From Cristatella mucedo (lineage: Eukaryota; Bryozoa; Phylactolaemata; Cristatellidae), in NCBI GenBank assembly GCA_009760855.2, contig WPIO01000262.1, positions 1 through 64,000 on the forward strand: a stretch of DNA of 64,000 bases, given 5' to 3'. The notes under the pieces were generated by a model, which was not told the origin of the DNA, did not search any database, and saw only the letters and a program-made list of their open reading frames with translations. This document shows positions 17,497 through 29,340 of the stretch, piece by piece. How positions within the stretch are numbered: position 1 is the first letter of the stretch; each line of letters begins with the position of its first letter. A program made the translations under genes and the position numbers.

Positions 17497-19129
17497 CGCT
17501 AATGTCGCAATGTACGATTAGGCTGCACATATATAGGAAGCGTTGTGTAGTTTCGCCCTGGGCTTTGGCGCGGGCAGCTCGGTAGCGCTCGCGACGCCGG
17601 GCGAGGAGTTCTCACAATCTTTGGCTGGTTAACTTCTCCCTCAATCGGCTAGTGAGTCGACCAGCCTGCGTTGCTGCGCACGTGCCCTTTATTTCTGCCG
17701 CGTTTCGCTGGCGCGATCGTACTGCGCCTAGCGGCGCTACAACATAAGTCGATAGCTTCTAATGCAAGCTCCGGCTCCAATTGAACCCGTTACGCGACGG
17801 TATTGAATGGCGCTGATGCATGGGAAGAGTTTACTTGGACGCTGGTATTACAGCCGCCGCTGAGCGATTGTAACAATACGCACGCGGAGAGCTGTGCATA
17901 TGGATCCAGCGCTGTAGCGATGAGCATCTGGACGGGTAACTCCAATTCGGGAAAGAGCTTTCATTATCTGGTGTAGCAGTGAAGAAGAAAACATTCCATT
18001 GCGCAATGAAGAAGAACGAGGCGACACGTGACTTAAAGCCAATTTGTAGCAGCAACGTGGGTGCAGGTTTTCGAACCGCGTTGCTACTCTACGTTGCGGC
18101 GAGGCTTTATTCGCCGATCGACTCCGGCGCTACGCTAGCGGTCGGCCAGCAGAACGTGGGCTCCGTCGCCCCACCCCCGCCACGCCCGTCGTCGCCGCCA
18201 CCTTTCAGCCCAGACTCTCGCTGCGGCTTTGAGATGCGGTGAGCCTTTGATTCTTCTGACCTGCTGCCCGGCTTCCCTGGCCGTTCATCTGCGGTCGCGG
18301 CCACGGAATAATCGCCCGGGATCTGATGACCATAGAACTAACGAGGTGACGCATGCGGCGGCGCCACGTTAAATGCGCCGCCGACGCCGAGCTCAGGTCG
18401 GAATAATGTCGTTCACGGCAGCCACGGAGTGACTGCAAGGGCGCGCGACCAAGTGCTGGAGAGCGGCGCCGCCCGTTGGTCGGCTGCGACGTCTCGACGC
18501 CGCGAGTGCGTCTGCTTAGTTTCGCGACCTCATTATTGCCGCGAATCGAGGCCGCTGCGGAGGCGTAGTCTGTCTGCTGCAGGCGCGCTCGGAAAGTGCA
18601 GCCGTATAAGCGTCTGCATGTCTTAGATTCTTCGTTCAATTTTTGAAGCTTGCGAATTTATTGACGCCGTTTTGCAACTGTATTCTGCGGCTTCCTCGAT
18701 TAAAAAGCCAGCCTCCGTCCCCTCTTGAGAGAATTCTCTGCCTCAAAAAACTTACTGCATAACAATTATCACATTGAAAAATGTGTTTTTCATGTATACC
18801 TACACGGAGCACCAACTTCTTTTTTTATATGGGCACAGTGTGAATAGTAAACCGTCTAGTCTGCTATGAACACAGAGTTCATAGCAGAACGGGGTATTAG
18901 CTGTATATAAATATTTCTTCGGTGTCCACACAAATAGCCGAGCTTACGAATTCTGCTTTACTGGCTTAATTTCATCGAATTCATGGAATATCTACTAATG
19001 CTGTATGAAGCACTGCCAGACAGTATCTTACAAATTTACTGGCCCATACTCACCAATAACCACAATTTCATTTGTAGCATGAGCTATTTAATTCAATGTG
19101 ACTCATAAGTTATTTTGACTTTGTGTTAT

Positions 19130-19680
19130 AATAATAATAAAAATTTTTATATAGTGCCATCAAGGAAATCAATCTTTTCCTTGGCACTTTACATTCGCTG
19201 CAATGGAAGCACGATCAAAAGGTTATCGGTAGCATGCACATAACAACGAGCGTAACATGGCTAGGGCGGATATGTATAAGGTCAGCTTGCCAATGTAGTT
19301 AGTGGCAACATGCACATTGTAAGCACGAATAAGCACAAAAGGACTAAACACATAGACCGACTAAATGCTGTGATAAATGGATACGTTTTTACGTTGTTTT
19401 TAAATGTGGCTAAGTAGATGATGTCGTGATGCAAGTCGGCAGTGAGTTTCAGGCATCAGGAGCATGCTAACTAAAGGCATGGTCCCCATGGGATTTGAAG
19501 TTCTATACGAGGTATAAGTAAACGATTATTTTCCGAAAAGCTGATGGTGCGAAGCTTAAGCTAGTTGTGGAGTAGATGTGATAGCTAGGCTGGAGCCAAA
19601 GAAGGAAGGGACTTGAAAAAATGAGTAACTGAACCTTGAAGTCGATGCATTGCTTGAATTAGAGCCACAAACACAGCCCG
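19130..19680 (-). mobile_element. LINE A 3' fragment in the right arm
   Basis: This is the counterpart of 13985-14565. The ATT repeat is at about 19130-19145 and the tail hairpin follows; coding remnants are on the minus strand. Confidence 0.75.
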
Positions 19681-20269
19681 ACAAGACAGAACGATGGCAA
19701 TAAAAACGATTACTATTAACCCGTAGTACTCGTAGGCAGGACAGGCTACCTCACAGGTTCTCGGAGGAGGCGAGCTGGAGGACGGCCTTAGGAGACACGC
19801 AGGAAGGGTAAGTCACAGACTTCTTTGCACATACGATACGCGGCTAGGGCCCTCTGCTCTGGCTCATACTGTACAACTCTTCACTCTCCCACAAGTGGCT
19901 CCCGGATTCTCTCCCTGTAGCCGGCCACTGTAGCTTTAGCAGCCTCTGTGTGTTCAACGGGCGTCATGCTCGTGTCCCCTGCTGGCACCTCGCTTGTCTC
20001 TGCGGCAAGTGCTTCGAAGAGCAAAGCTACTGCACCATGTGTCACTCCCTGTAACTGTAGCTAAAGTGCCTTCGGCATTAGTCTTAGCCCTCAAAGTCGT
20101 TGAATGCTGCAGTCGGGATATTAAATCACTGCATCTTGCCTTCATGCACTCTTGTTTCCATTTTGCATTTGCATGCACAACCGTTGCTCTGATATTCAGT
20201 TTGGTTTCGTCAGAAAGACGATCTAGAAGAGAAAGGTATCAATGCTCGATGTAATTGTGAGCTTTGCAG

Positions 20270-20850
20270 TTGCCACACCACACTTCCTCTAGCCAACCTG
20301 CAATGGCTACCTGTCAAGCAACTGATCGACTTCAAGGTTGTGTTACTCACTTTTAGGTCCCTTCATTCTTTGGCTCCAGCCGATCTCTCAGATCTACTCC
20401 CCCACCAGGCCAAGCATCCCACTACCAGCTTTTCGGAAACTAACTGTTTACCTATACCTCGTACAAACCTCAACTCCTTGGGAGACTGCCTTTAGTCCGT
20501 ATGCTCTAAAGCCTGGAACTCACTCCCGACTTCCGTCACGACATCCCCTGACTCGACCAAATTTAAAAAGAAATTAAAACGCACCTATTTATGACTGCAT
20601 TTAGCGATCACTGTGATTCGTTCTTTATGTGCTTATGCATGCTTATACTGTTGCCTGCTGCCACTAACCACAATTGCATGCTGACCCTGTGCATGTCACC
20701 CCTAACTATGTTTTTCATGTTGTCTATCAAACGTGAAACTTTCATTCACCACTCGATCGTGTCTGCTTTGCAGCAAATGTAAAGCGCCTGGAAAGATATT
20801 GAGTCTGTGAGGGTGCTTTATCAAGTGTATTATTATTATTATTATTAAAT
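20270..20850 (+). mobile_element. LINE A 3' fragment in the right arm
   Basis: This is the counterpart of 12849-13430. Its frames run through the end of the reverse-transcriptase ORF (LRTNLNSLGD-type sequence in pieces), and the ATT tail ends at about 20848. Confidence 0.75.
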
Positions 20851-21809
20851 GACTGCCAAAGCCATTTATGGAATAACATCGCTTTGCACTTTATGTATAT
20901 CAAAAAGAGCTAGCTTCTGGTTAACTATTTTAAAATAAGAAAACTACAAATTTTCAGTGAAGCATTTTACACGAAAGGACCACAAACATGTCCATTTAAT
21001 CTTTTAACTATTATTGGCAAGTCGAACTCAATTTCGGTTGCACGATGCTGCAGCACCAGCATTCTTTTCGAAACGTACTGGAAAGGCCCATTGGGCAGTT
21101 TTTACTTCTAATCGAGCAGGATAAATGGGAAACAGCCTTTCATGGATCTTGAGAAAGGGCCAACCGAACCTTTAGTGAAAAAACACATTTCACGACTAAA
21201 AAATTGTTTTCAGTTGCCAGTTTATGTTTTTTGGAACGTGAAAGCTCGCACGTACGAATGTCCACTGCCAAATATCAGTAGCAGATTCACTGATACGACC
21301 TGTTATGACCCTGCAATAAGTATAAGCGACTATTCGTCACGTTGGATACCGAAAGAATATCACTTCGAGAACGATCCTCAAAACTTGAGTTTATCGGTTT
21401 GAATTCATTCAAACACAGCTGTTGAGATCGCTCTTTTTATTTTTACCTTTCTTGTCATTACCTTATGTCCTATCCAGGGCCAAAATAAAAATTGCTGACG
21501 TCTATAGGCTCGAGTAATTTTGATGCGTTCGTAGGATGTCCCAGAATGCGTTGTAGTCACGGCTTCACTCTTTTCAGCTCAGAAGACTCAACGAGTCCAT
21601 TTATGAAATCCACAGTCAAATTCATAATGGCACCAGCTGCTTGAGCTCTATTCCTCCACTCCCACGCACGTAACAGCTCACTTTACTTGGCACTCTTGCA
21701 CTTTTTTGAAAAAGCTTTTCTAGATTTTCATCTTCCTTTTCATTAAAGTTTTCTCATACTCATCTACAACGACGGCCGTCGAGGGTAATGCGACTTCTGC
21801 TGTAGGTGA

Positions 21810-21836
21810 TGGTTTGTCTGTTTTTCAGGCAAACCA
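21810..21836. repeat. Small hairpin at the outer edge of the right arm
   Basis: TGGTTTGTCTG and CAGGCAAACCA form an imperfect 11-bp stem with a 5-base loop, starting about 4 bp beyond the end of arm homology. The other edge of the inverted duplication also carries a hairpin (11671-11780), though the two are different in sequence. Confidence 0.5.
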
Positions 21837-21864
21837 TTCTTCGTGCCTCCAAGATTAAAACAAA

Positions 21865-22060
21865 ATACATTCCTAAAGTACCCTCAGAGAACTGAATCTC
21901 ACTCTAGGCACTTTACAGATGCTAAATGTGAAACATTAATACATGTTTGGTGGTAGCATCAGCAAGCAGCAGGCGTGGTGCAAGCAGGAGCAGGCACACG
22001 AAGGACGAATGTCTAACATTAGAGGTGGACCCTGTGGGTCAGACTTTCCGGAAAGCATCG
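21865..22060 (-). mobile_element. Degenerate LINE A 3' end
   Basis: The tail motif (CCCTCAGAGAACTGAATCTC, then CTAGGCACTTTACA) and the following untranslated segment are recognisable on the minus strand with many substitutions. The ATT repeat is lost. Confidence 0.5.
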
Positions 22061-23400
22061 TTTTTTGAATCAATTACTCAAACTCCCCAAGAAGGAAGAA
22101 ATTTTGCATCGGAAAGCACGAAAGTTGCTATTTCAAGCAAAGATTCGGCTCTGTAGGCAGTGCTAATGAGGGAATCTCCCTCTTCAGCCTCTCTCAGGTC
22201 GATGAGCCGGCTGGGGAAATACCCAACTGATGCAAAGCCTAATAGGCTATCGTGGCAGTTTTCCTGAAGCTATCACTGTTCAAACAGCAAAGTAGCCAAT
22301 CAAAATCTGCCACCGAGCTCAGCCTTTTAGGATGAGGGGGCAGGCAAGCATTCCTTACAGCCACTGGACCCAGCTAGTAGGAGTGTGGCAGGATGGCCGA
22401 ACCTATTGGTAAGTTAACTCCAAGCTATACCGAGCCAGCAGTATGCTTACTTAGCACCCAGCAGGACACAGTTACTGCCACAGTTATTGCTAATCATAAG
22501 CCTCTGAGCCTAAGCTTCATGCATTCGGTCTGTTTATGTCTTGTCGACTACATCAGTCCAAGCAATTAGTCTCGATTAGGACCGGTTAAGAGCAGGTTTC
22601 ATCGATCGGTAGTATTTTAGCAATTCCATCATTATGCCGAAGGATTGCAGCACTACCAGATAAACAATAGCTGGAGGAGCCGACTACACGGCCAACTTTG
22701 GTGGACAGCAGCATGAGTTGCCAGCCGGCCACTTGGTTCAATCTGGCAGCTAGGTAGCTGCTCGAGGCTGCCTGAGCTAAGCCAAAGAAGATCCCACTGA
22801 GTGTGCACCAATCAGCCACTTCCAGGCTTGGAAGCAACAGAGGGCTGGAGCCGGACTGGTGTGCCATTGTGCCCAACAATCCCAAGGTTCAGGGGTCAAG
22901 AGGCTTAAGCCAGAGCCTCAGCTTACCATTACCGACCTCACTGAACCTTCCTACTTCCACGGTGCCATTAGCTACCTTATCCAGTAGGAAGCAATGCTTC
23001 CCTTCAGAGCACAGCCCTCTTCTGCCACCTCGTGTTCCCATTGCCTCTGCCCAGAGTTTGTCCACCTTTGGACCGTGCAATGCAGAGCTGCTGTGCGGTT
23101 AAAATTACAAGCTGCCACAACTAGATGCCCAAAGCAACAACTTATTGTGTGCCTGATAGTAGTGATTATGCACCGGCATGAACACTGTACAGGGAGCTAA
23201 CCGGTTTGACAGAGTTGTAGCTATGCGAATTTCTAAAGTCCGAGTATAATAAACCCACCTTTTTGCATGCAATCGCTAGCGATGGTCCCGACCCCGAAGG
23301 CTGACCGATACTGCACCCCTAGATATGTGCGGCTGAATAGTAGGTTAAACAAAACTGGGATATATGACGCCGTAGGCTTGTTGATGGTCTCGAAGCCTAT
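22060..23400. other. Unassigned host sequence
   Basis: Moderately GC-rich, CAG/CTG-rich DNA. Short open frames occur on both strands but overlap one another and show no family motif or convincing splice structure. Exons upstream of the first CARD exon could lie here, because that exon begins in phase 1 and needs a predecessor, but I could not find one. Confidence 0.3.
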
Positions 23401-23680
23401 TCTTTCTCACACACTCCTTCAGCTGCAAGCTCTCTCAGTCGTTTGCCTTTTATTTGCTCCCACCTGAACTCACTTCCTACTGGCGTCATGGCATCCCTGT
23501 TTTGACTAGATTTAAAAAGAAGCTAAAAATCCATCTATTCATCACAGCATTTATTGGACCCATGTGATTCGTTCTTTATGTGTTTATGCATGCCAACACT
23601 GTGCATGCTGCCACTAACCATCTTACATGATGGACCTGTGCATGTCACTACTAACCAAGTTTTTCAAGTCTCGTAAATTG
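23400..23680 (+). mobile_element. LINE A 3' fragment, degenerate
   Basis: It carries the damaged end of the coding region and the 3' untranslated block (TTCTTTATGTGTTTATGCATG, then a CTGCCACTAACC element) typical of LINE A copies elsewhere in the window. The tail is absent. Confidence 0.5.
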
Positions 23681-23788
23681 GTTGAATTCTTGCTGGTCTC
23701 TTTGCTATACAGCTCTGGATTGGGTTGAATTTAAAGCTTATTTCCATGTAATTCTTCGTTTAACCAGCATATTTGTATCTCTTTTTAG

Positions 23789-23958
23789 GAACACGTTCCT
23801 CACTATCTGCACCAGCGGTCAAGAGAAACCTTGAGGTTGCTATACGTAGAAATAGTACGCTTTTTACAGGTCGCCTTACGAAGGAACAGACCATGAAAAT
23901 TGCTACTTACATGCTCGAAAAACGTACGCTAACGATGTCAGAGCTGGAGGCAATAAGG
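23789..23958 (+). CDS. Multi-CARD host gene: amino-terminal half of CARD 1 (exon)
   Basis: A pyrimidine-rich acceptor (TCTTTTTAG) precedes the exon at 23789, which starts in phase 1. It ends in phase 0 at 23958 before a GTAACT donor. The encoded LEVAIRRNSTLFTGRL and IATYMLEKRTLTMSELEAI match helices 1 to 3 of CARD domains (basic helix 1 with L..AI..N, then I..YLLE...LT..E-E-I). An exon of equal structure and phase recurs at 36318-36484. The partner exon with the second half is at 27495-27663. CARDs make homotypic contacts in apoptosis and inflammasome-type signalling in the cytoplasm. The exon boundaries are predicted from splice motifs and frame only. Confidence 0.6.
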
Positions 23959-24039
23959 GTAACTATTCGTGAGGTGGTAGCCTTCTCCTTCAGTGAGGTA
24001 TAAAGCAAGTAGGTTAAGATTTCTTATCTTCCAGCGATA

Positions 24040-24172
24040 TTACACAGAGCATGATGTTCCTATTCACTCACGTTTCACCATTCAATCGCGTTTCCCTTTG
24101 CAGCAAATTTAAAGCGCCTATGAAGTGATTGAGTTCTCTGAGGGCGGTTTATCAAGTGCATTATTATTATTA
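24040..24172 (+). mobile_element. LINE A tail in the CARD intron
   Basis: The tail motif GCAAATTTAAAGCGCC, GAGGGCGGTTTATCAAGTGC and ATT repeats end at about 24172. Confidence 0.65.
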
Positions 24173-24640
24173 TTGATATTACCACACCACTTCTCGCCGA
24201 CCTGCAGTGGCTGCCAGTAAAGCAACTCATCGACTTCAACCTTGCTGTTTACCAATACCTCATAAAATAAATAAATAAATCCTAGCTGATTTAATAGCCT
24301 CTTTGTGTATCGCGACAGAAGAGCCTTGAGGGCTATCACCACAGCTTGCAGTGGCGATAAAGGATCGCCCACCACAGGATTCGAACCCACGACCTTGGGG
24401 CCGAAGTCCTGAAAAGAAACCACCTTACCCAGTGAGCCATTACGGCTCATACAAAGCTTAAATCCTTTGGAGACCACCGTGCCTCTAGTTCATATGCTCT
24501 CAAAGCCTGGACCTCACTCCCGTCTTGCGTCACCGAATCCCCTGACTGGACCACATTTAAAAAGAAATTTAAAATGCACCTATTTACTGGGTTCCTGTGA
24601 TTCATCCTTTATGTACTCTTACGTGCTGACACTGGGCATG
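24173..24640 (+). mobile_element. LINE A fragment split by a SINE
   Basis: Coding remnants (ACCACTTCTCGCCGACCTGC onward) run to about 24263 and resume at about 24450 with the stretch that normally follows (CTTTGGAGACCA, then CTCACTCCCGTC). The gap is filled exactly by a SINE in the opposite orientation. Confidence 0.65.
24264..24450 (-). mobile_element. SINE 1, tRNA-derived, nested in LINE A
   Basis: On the minus strand it has a tRNA-like head with B box GGTTCGAATCC (24378-24388) and an A-box-like TGGCTCACTGG. A body with the CTTCTGTCGCGATACA block follows, and it ends in an ATTT-repeat tail (24264-24282). Other copies are at 36885-37022 and 43683-43862. Confidence 0.75.
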
Positions 24641-24657
24641 ATGCTACTTGTACACGA

Positions 24658-24780
24658 TGTTCTCAGAGGTGGAGGCAATAAAGGTAACCATTTGTGAGGT
24701 GCTAGCAATGTTCTTTAACGAGTTATAAAGCAAGTATGTTGAGATTTCTTTTCTCCGAGCGATATTACACAGATCACACC
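24658..24780 (+). pseudogene. Duplicated edge of the CARD 1 exon and its intron
   Basis: Sequence from CAGAGGTGGAGGCAATAAAG through GTAACC and on to GCGATATTACACAGA repeats 23938-24050 with about 15 percent differences. It carries the last codons of the amino-terminal CARD half exon and the donor site, but the rest of the exon is absent and LINE A sequence adjoins it on both sides. It is a non-functional segmental copy. Confidence 0.6.
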
Positions 24781-25440
24781 ACTTCTCGCCGACCTGCAGT
24801 GGCTGCCAGTCAAGAAACTCATCGACTTCAACCTTTGGTAACGCACTTTTAGGCCCCTTTAATCTTTGGCTCCAGCCTACCTATCAGATCTACTGCTGCA
24901 CAATTCTAAGGATAGAAATTTCCTGCTTTTCGGAAACTAACTGTTTACCTATACCTCGCACAAACCCTTTGGAGACCATGCCTTTAGTTCGTATGCTCTC
25001 AAAGCCTGAACCTCACTCCCGTCTTGAGTAACGGCATCCGCTGACTTGACCACATTTAAAAAGAATTTTAAAATGGGCCTATTTATTGGGTCATTTAGTG
25101 GGTCCCTGTGATTCATCCTTTATGTGCTCTTGCGTGCTGACACTGGGCATGATGCTACTAACTACACTTGTTAGTGGACCCTGTGCATGTCATGTCATGT
25201 CAGGTATCTCCGTCTGTAACTCCACAAAGTCATAAATACCATGTGGGTGTTACGCAGGAGAGTTTTGTATAGCGCACTCACAGCCTAAGCGTGCATGTCA
25301 CCCTAACCATGTCATTCTTATTGCTTATCGAGCATGCTACCACTAGCCATTCGATGATACTTCCTTTGTGGAAATTGTAAAGTGCCTTGAAAGAGATAGA
25401 GTTTTCTGATGGTGATATGTTAAATGCATTATTATTATTA
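24775..25440 (+). mobile_element. LINE A 3' end with nested LINE B
   Basis: Coding remnants from the ACCACTTCTCGCC block lead through the 3' untranslated region to the tail and ATT repeats ending at about 25440. It is interrupted at 25201-25292 by a LINE B 3' end. Confidence 0.7.
25201..25292 (-). mobile_element. LINE B 3' end nested in LINE A
   Basis: This short copy of the LINE B 3' end has an ATGTC-repeat tail. TGCATGTC occurs on both sides (about 25185-25192 and 25291-25298), consistent with a target duplication. Confidence 0.65.
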
Positions 25441-25980
25441 TTCTATCAATAACTGTTTTTTGTATTTGTATCAATGTGTAAACCCATAAGCTTTATAAAA
25501 AATAGCTGGCTCTGCATAATGGGCTTTCGAGTTATGAATACCTTTGTATGATGCGCATGCTTAAAGGGTGGCCTTCTGTAAAGATATCCTGAGATTTCTG
25601 TTGTATTCACGGGCAGATAAGCAACAGCCTTCCAGACCTATGAATGTATTGTCCTACATAAATTTTAAATTACTTTAGAATATAAGTAACCAGTAAAAGG
25701 TTTTTTAATTGTAATGATAATTTGGCAGGGCAAGTGCTTTAGTTGCCATGCCATCCTCTAACAATAATATTAGTATTATTATTATAAAAGATGTGCATGC
25801 CCCTAAGTGAACTCAACAATAATAATATAATAAAGACCCTTAACATCGACCCTGTCTCTACAAGAATATCTGCCTCACATCTGCTGCTCAGCTCCCTTCC
25901 AATGTAGCATCATTGGTAGAAAGCAACAACGCGACACTAGCTGACATACTCAACGAAATTGTAACTCTGAGTAGGCACAG
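25440..25980. other. Unassigned AT-rich intron or intergenic DNA
   Basis: No coding potential seen. Two short stretches of AAT/ATT repeats at about 25760-25835 may be remains of LINE A tails. Confidence 0.3.
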
Positions 25981-26640
25981 TGTGAGCCCCCCGCCCCCGC
26001 CCAGATGGCCTACGGTTTACCACAGACATTAAACTAGCTAGGTCAATTAAATGCTAGCTTAAAAAAGCTTAAAAGATCAGGACTGACTATCCATTGTCAG
26101 GCATACGAAGACTACGGTAGGTCATACCAATCAATTCTAGCCAAGGCTAAGTCTAGCTTCTTCTGTAAACATTGTTGAATCACAGATGCATAATCAAAAA
26201 CTGGTGACGTCGACGATTAACCATTTCCTCAACTGCTTCCAGGTTACCTGATGATCCATGTGATGATCTGCTGATCGCTTCTCTAGCTTCTTCGTCCAGA
26301 AGATAGACAAGATTAGAGAGTCCATCCCTGCGATGACAACATCCCCCCTATAATGTTGTCCCTCGATTCCTTGCAGCACCTCAATGTCTACATTTAAGCA
26401 GGTCACTAGTGACCTCATCCTGAAGTTCATATCCCAATCGAAGAAGACAACAAGTCCTTTGGACGCTATTTCCACTGTCCTGCTCCTACGTTGCATTGAT
26501 CTGCTGCTGCCATGCATAACTAACATCATTAATGTGCCCTTAGCCTCAGGTCATGTCTCTCAGCGCCTTTCAAAAATCTGTTGTCAGACCACTATTCAAG
26601 AAAGCGACACTAGACCTAGAGAACTTTAAATTAAGTTAAA
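25980..26640 (+). mobile_element. LINE A fragment: start of the reverse-transcriptase domain
   Basis: The damaged plus-strand reading matches the minus-strand LINE A copies at about 42060-42370 and 55870-56200 (fingers region, including the ALICCCHA and SVVRPLFKKATL segments). It is truncated at both ends. Confidence 0.6.
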
Positions 26641-27494
26641 TTAGCAGGTCATAGTCCTGCCCCCGTCGGTCAGCTTCCTGCAGTGCCCCACCACTCCCAT
26701 TTTATCTTGGCTAGCATAGTCGTCCTGACGATTAACCATGACAGCTGCTAAATCTCATACTGTTAAAATGACGGCTGCTAAGTAATCGTATTAATTCATA
26801 TGCCGACCTTTTGCTTCATGCTCACCGATATTCATTTGATAGCAACTCCCTAGCTTTTGTTGGTATCAAATGAGTATGCAGATGTCTACAGCCAAACTAC
26901 TCAGCCGAAGATCTTCCTGTTTTTTGCAATTAACTAACTTAAGTTGGTAGACGGTGATTGTGACCGTTTCCTGCTTCGTTACTAAAAATAATGTTTGCAT
27001 GAAAGTGTCCGGTTTAGAATTTTTAGGATGCCCGTCTCTATCACGAGTTTTGAGCTTTTTTGGATGCTCCAGCAGGAACCTCTATAGTAAAGCAGTATTT
27101 TTTTAAGCCTGACAAGATTTTGACAAGGTTCTTGAGTTTCAGTGTTGTCAACTGTAGAGCACTTCACTATCGAGTTGTCTCAACTGAAAAGAAGAAGATC
27201 GAGATTAAATGAAGTTGACATAGATCACTGCAAATCAATGTCGAGTACAAATATTATGTAAATATACTCAAAGATGTAGTGTCATGTCTAAAAGTGAGTG
27301 TCCTAATTACTTTCATAAATTCTTAATGCTTTCAGCAAAATACTTGTTATCCCTGCCACTGTATTCGTGTTGAATACTTGTATTATACTGTATTATTATA
27401 TTCGTGGTGTATTCCAGCATCCGCCGTCTGCTTTAATCGGCAGATCTTTCTCGGAGTCATTTTTGTGTATCTTATAAGCCTATGCGATTCGCAG
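26640..27494. other. Intron sequence upstream of the second CARD exon
   Basis: No gene, RNA or strong repeat recognised. Confidence 0.3.
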
Positions 27495-27663
27495 AATCAG
27501 CTCACCCCCTCGGAGGCTGCTTACCAACTTGTCGTTGACGTCGTGTTAAAGAAGGGTGGGAAAGCTGCTGAAACTTTTGCATCTGCTCTTCGCCAAGATG
27601 GTGTGGGAGCTGATGAACTCGCAGCATTGATAGGAGAGCATAGCAGCAGTGCTAATCGTTTCG
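27495..27663 (+). CDS. Multi-CARD host gene: carboxy-terminal half of CARD 1 (exon)
   Basis: Acceptor GATTCGCAG, exon starting in phase 0, and a consensus donor GTGAGT after 27663 leaving phase 1. The encoded AAYQLVVDVVLKKGGKAAET and FASALRQDGVGADELAALI fit CARD helices 4 to 6 (hydrophobic LLD-V-L, then K-G-AFE-F--AL). The phase-0 start fits the phase-0 end of the 23789-23958 exon 3.5 kb upstream, so the two together give one complete CARD of about 100 residues. The phase-1 end fits the phase-1 start of the next CARD at 36318. Confidence 0.66.
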
Positions 27664-29160
27664 GTGAGTCTCTATTCTGTGAACTCAGGTTGGTGTCCCT
27701 TAAGATCAACCAGATAAATTACGAATGTGCTTAGCGTCCAGAAACTCGGTTAGTTCGTAAACTTTTTATTAAGATTGGCCGAGGATATAGATCTTTGCTA
27801 ACAAAGTTTTACAAACTTCTGCTGTAACTCTACTTTTCGTAGATAGTGAAGCTTTTTCAAAAATGCCGTATCTTGAAAGTATATGAAATGGGCTGTAATC
27901 ATCTGAAACCTGGGTTATGATTACGGCCCATATGATATTTTTAAAATTTTGATTAGGGGTGACAGAGCTACGTTAAAAAGTCTGAATTTATTAGAACTAT
28001 TTTTTATTCAACTAAATTTGTGTTTATATTCGTACTAGTGGTTTGTAGTGGAATTATACTTAGTAAACTGATCGTTAACAGGTCTATCTATATATGACAT
28101 TTCATGTTGGATTAACTTTTTATGATCGTCTCTAGAATAAATCGTTAAAGCTTCTAGTTCGCATCACTGATCTGTATACGAATTCATTAAAAATATTGAT
28201 CACTTCGTTCCTATTACGCTCCAAAAATATAATTATTATGACCACATGACTTCTTAGGCCACCTGCTCAATAAACGTATATGTAGATGCCTAAGTGAATA
28301 TATATCTAGATACTCCTTTGATGATTACATGAGGCTGCAGGTATCTGCCTGTATCCATTTCACTATTTCTGCAGCTAACTTATCAAGACCGACAAAAGAA
28401 TACGTTTGGGAAAGCGACTGACAAGACTTGCGATGCCTAAGAGGCATGTTTATTAGGATTTATTTTATTAGAATTACTGCCGATCACCTCATTTAGTCAA
28501 TATTTAATGTTATAAAACTTGGATATGGATGAAATTAACACATCGCTTGTGAAATAATCGTATTTCACTATTACTTAAATGTTGCTATTTTGCGTGCTAT
28601 TTTTGAATGCAACTTCTACATCTCCATAGATGACCCTATCAAACATTGGAGTGAGTATAATACCCTTTCTATAGCACTTTTAAATCTTCCAGCTGCCATT
28701 ATCAGGTGCCATACTGAAGTGAGTGTTGCGTACCAAAGCTACCCCCAAAGCAGTCCAAAGAACTTCCAAAGAAGACCAGCCGTCTCACAGTGAGAGCAGC
28801 AAGTCAGTGTGTCCGAGGTAGTAGTTTTAGGTTCATGCGAATGAATTCTGTACGAAGCTGAAAGAGGCGATCTTATTCTAATCAAAAGAGACCTTATTTC
28901 TGGAAGTAGGTCTAACCGAGACTCTTGCCCAGTTTTCAATTTCCTGGCTAAATCTGTGGAAGTTTTTGTAATATTGTGTGTGTTATGTACTTTAGGGTAA
29001 GGGAACGAATTTTACTACGGCTTATTTTTTTCTTTCTTTTATATATCTACGGCTTATACGCCTATTGAATGTTCTCTGCCTGCTACATGGTAAACAGACT
29101 ATGCGAGGCTATAGGAATCTCTCGTAATATGAGTAAGTGTGAATCAAAGACAGCTATCGT
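27664..29160. other. Unassigned intron sequence
   Basis: AT-rich, with no recognised repeat family and no convincing exon. Confidence 0.3.
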
Positions 29161-29164
29161 AATC

Positions 29165-29340
29165 TGAAAAATAAATTAGCTGATTTAACAGCATCATTTG
29201 TATAGCATTAGAGGGGCCTTAACGACTATAACAACTGCTTGCAGTTGGAAATTCAGGTTCGCCCACTGCCCGATTCAAGCCTTCTGTCATGAAAAGTGAG
29301 CACCTTACCTACTGGGCTGTTACTACCCTGCTCACATAAG
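29165..29340 (-). mobile_element. SINE 1, degenerate
   Basis: The body (AATTAGCTGATTTAACAGC) and a damaged tRNA-like head (TTCAAGCC in place of the B box; CTTACCTACTGGG near the 5' end) are recognisable on the minus strand. Confidence 0.5.

Larger units (their letters stand above)
17497..21805. repeat. Right arm of the giant inverted duplication (about 4.3 kb)
   Basis: This is the reverse complement of 11778-16452 with scattered substitutions and small indels. It lacks the LINE B insertion and the 120-bp segment of the left arm. The outer end is followed within a few bases by a small hairpin (21810-21836). Confidence 0.88.

Noticed and set aside
11778-21805. Inverted duplication as an assembly fold-back artefact
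   Set aside because: The arms differ by substitutions, a 120-bp indel and a LINE insertion with a target duplication, which a fold-back of one molecule would not show.
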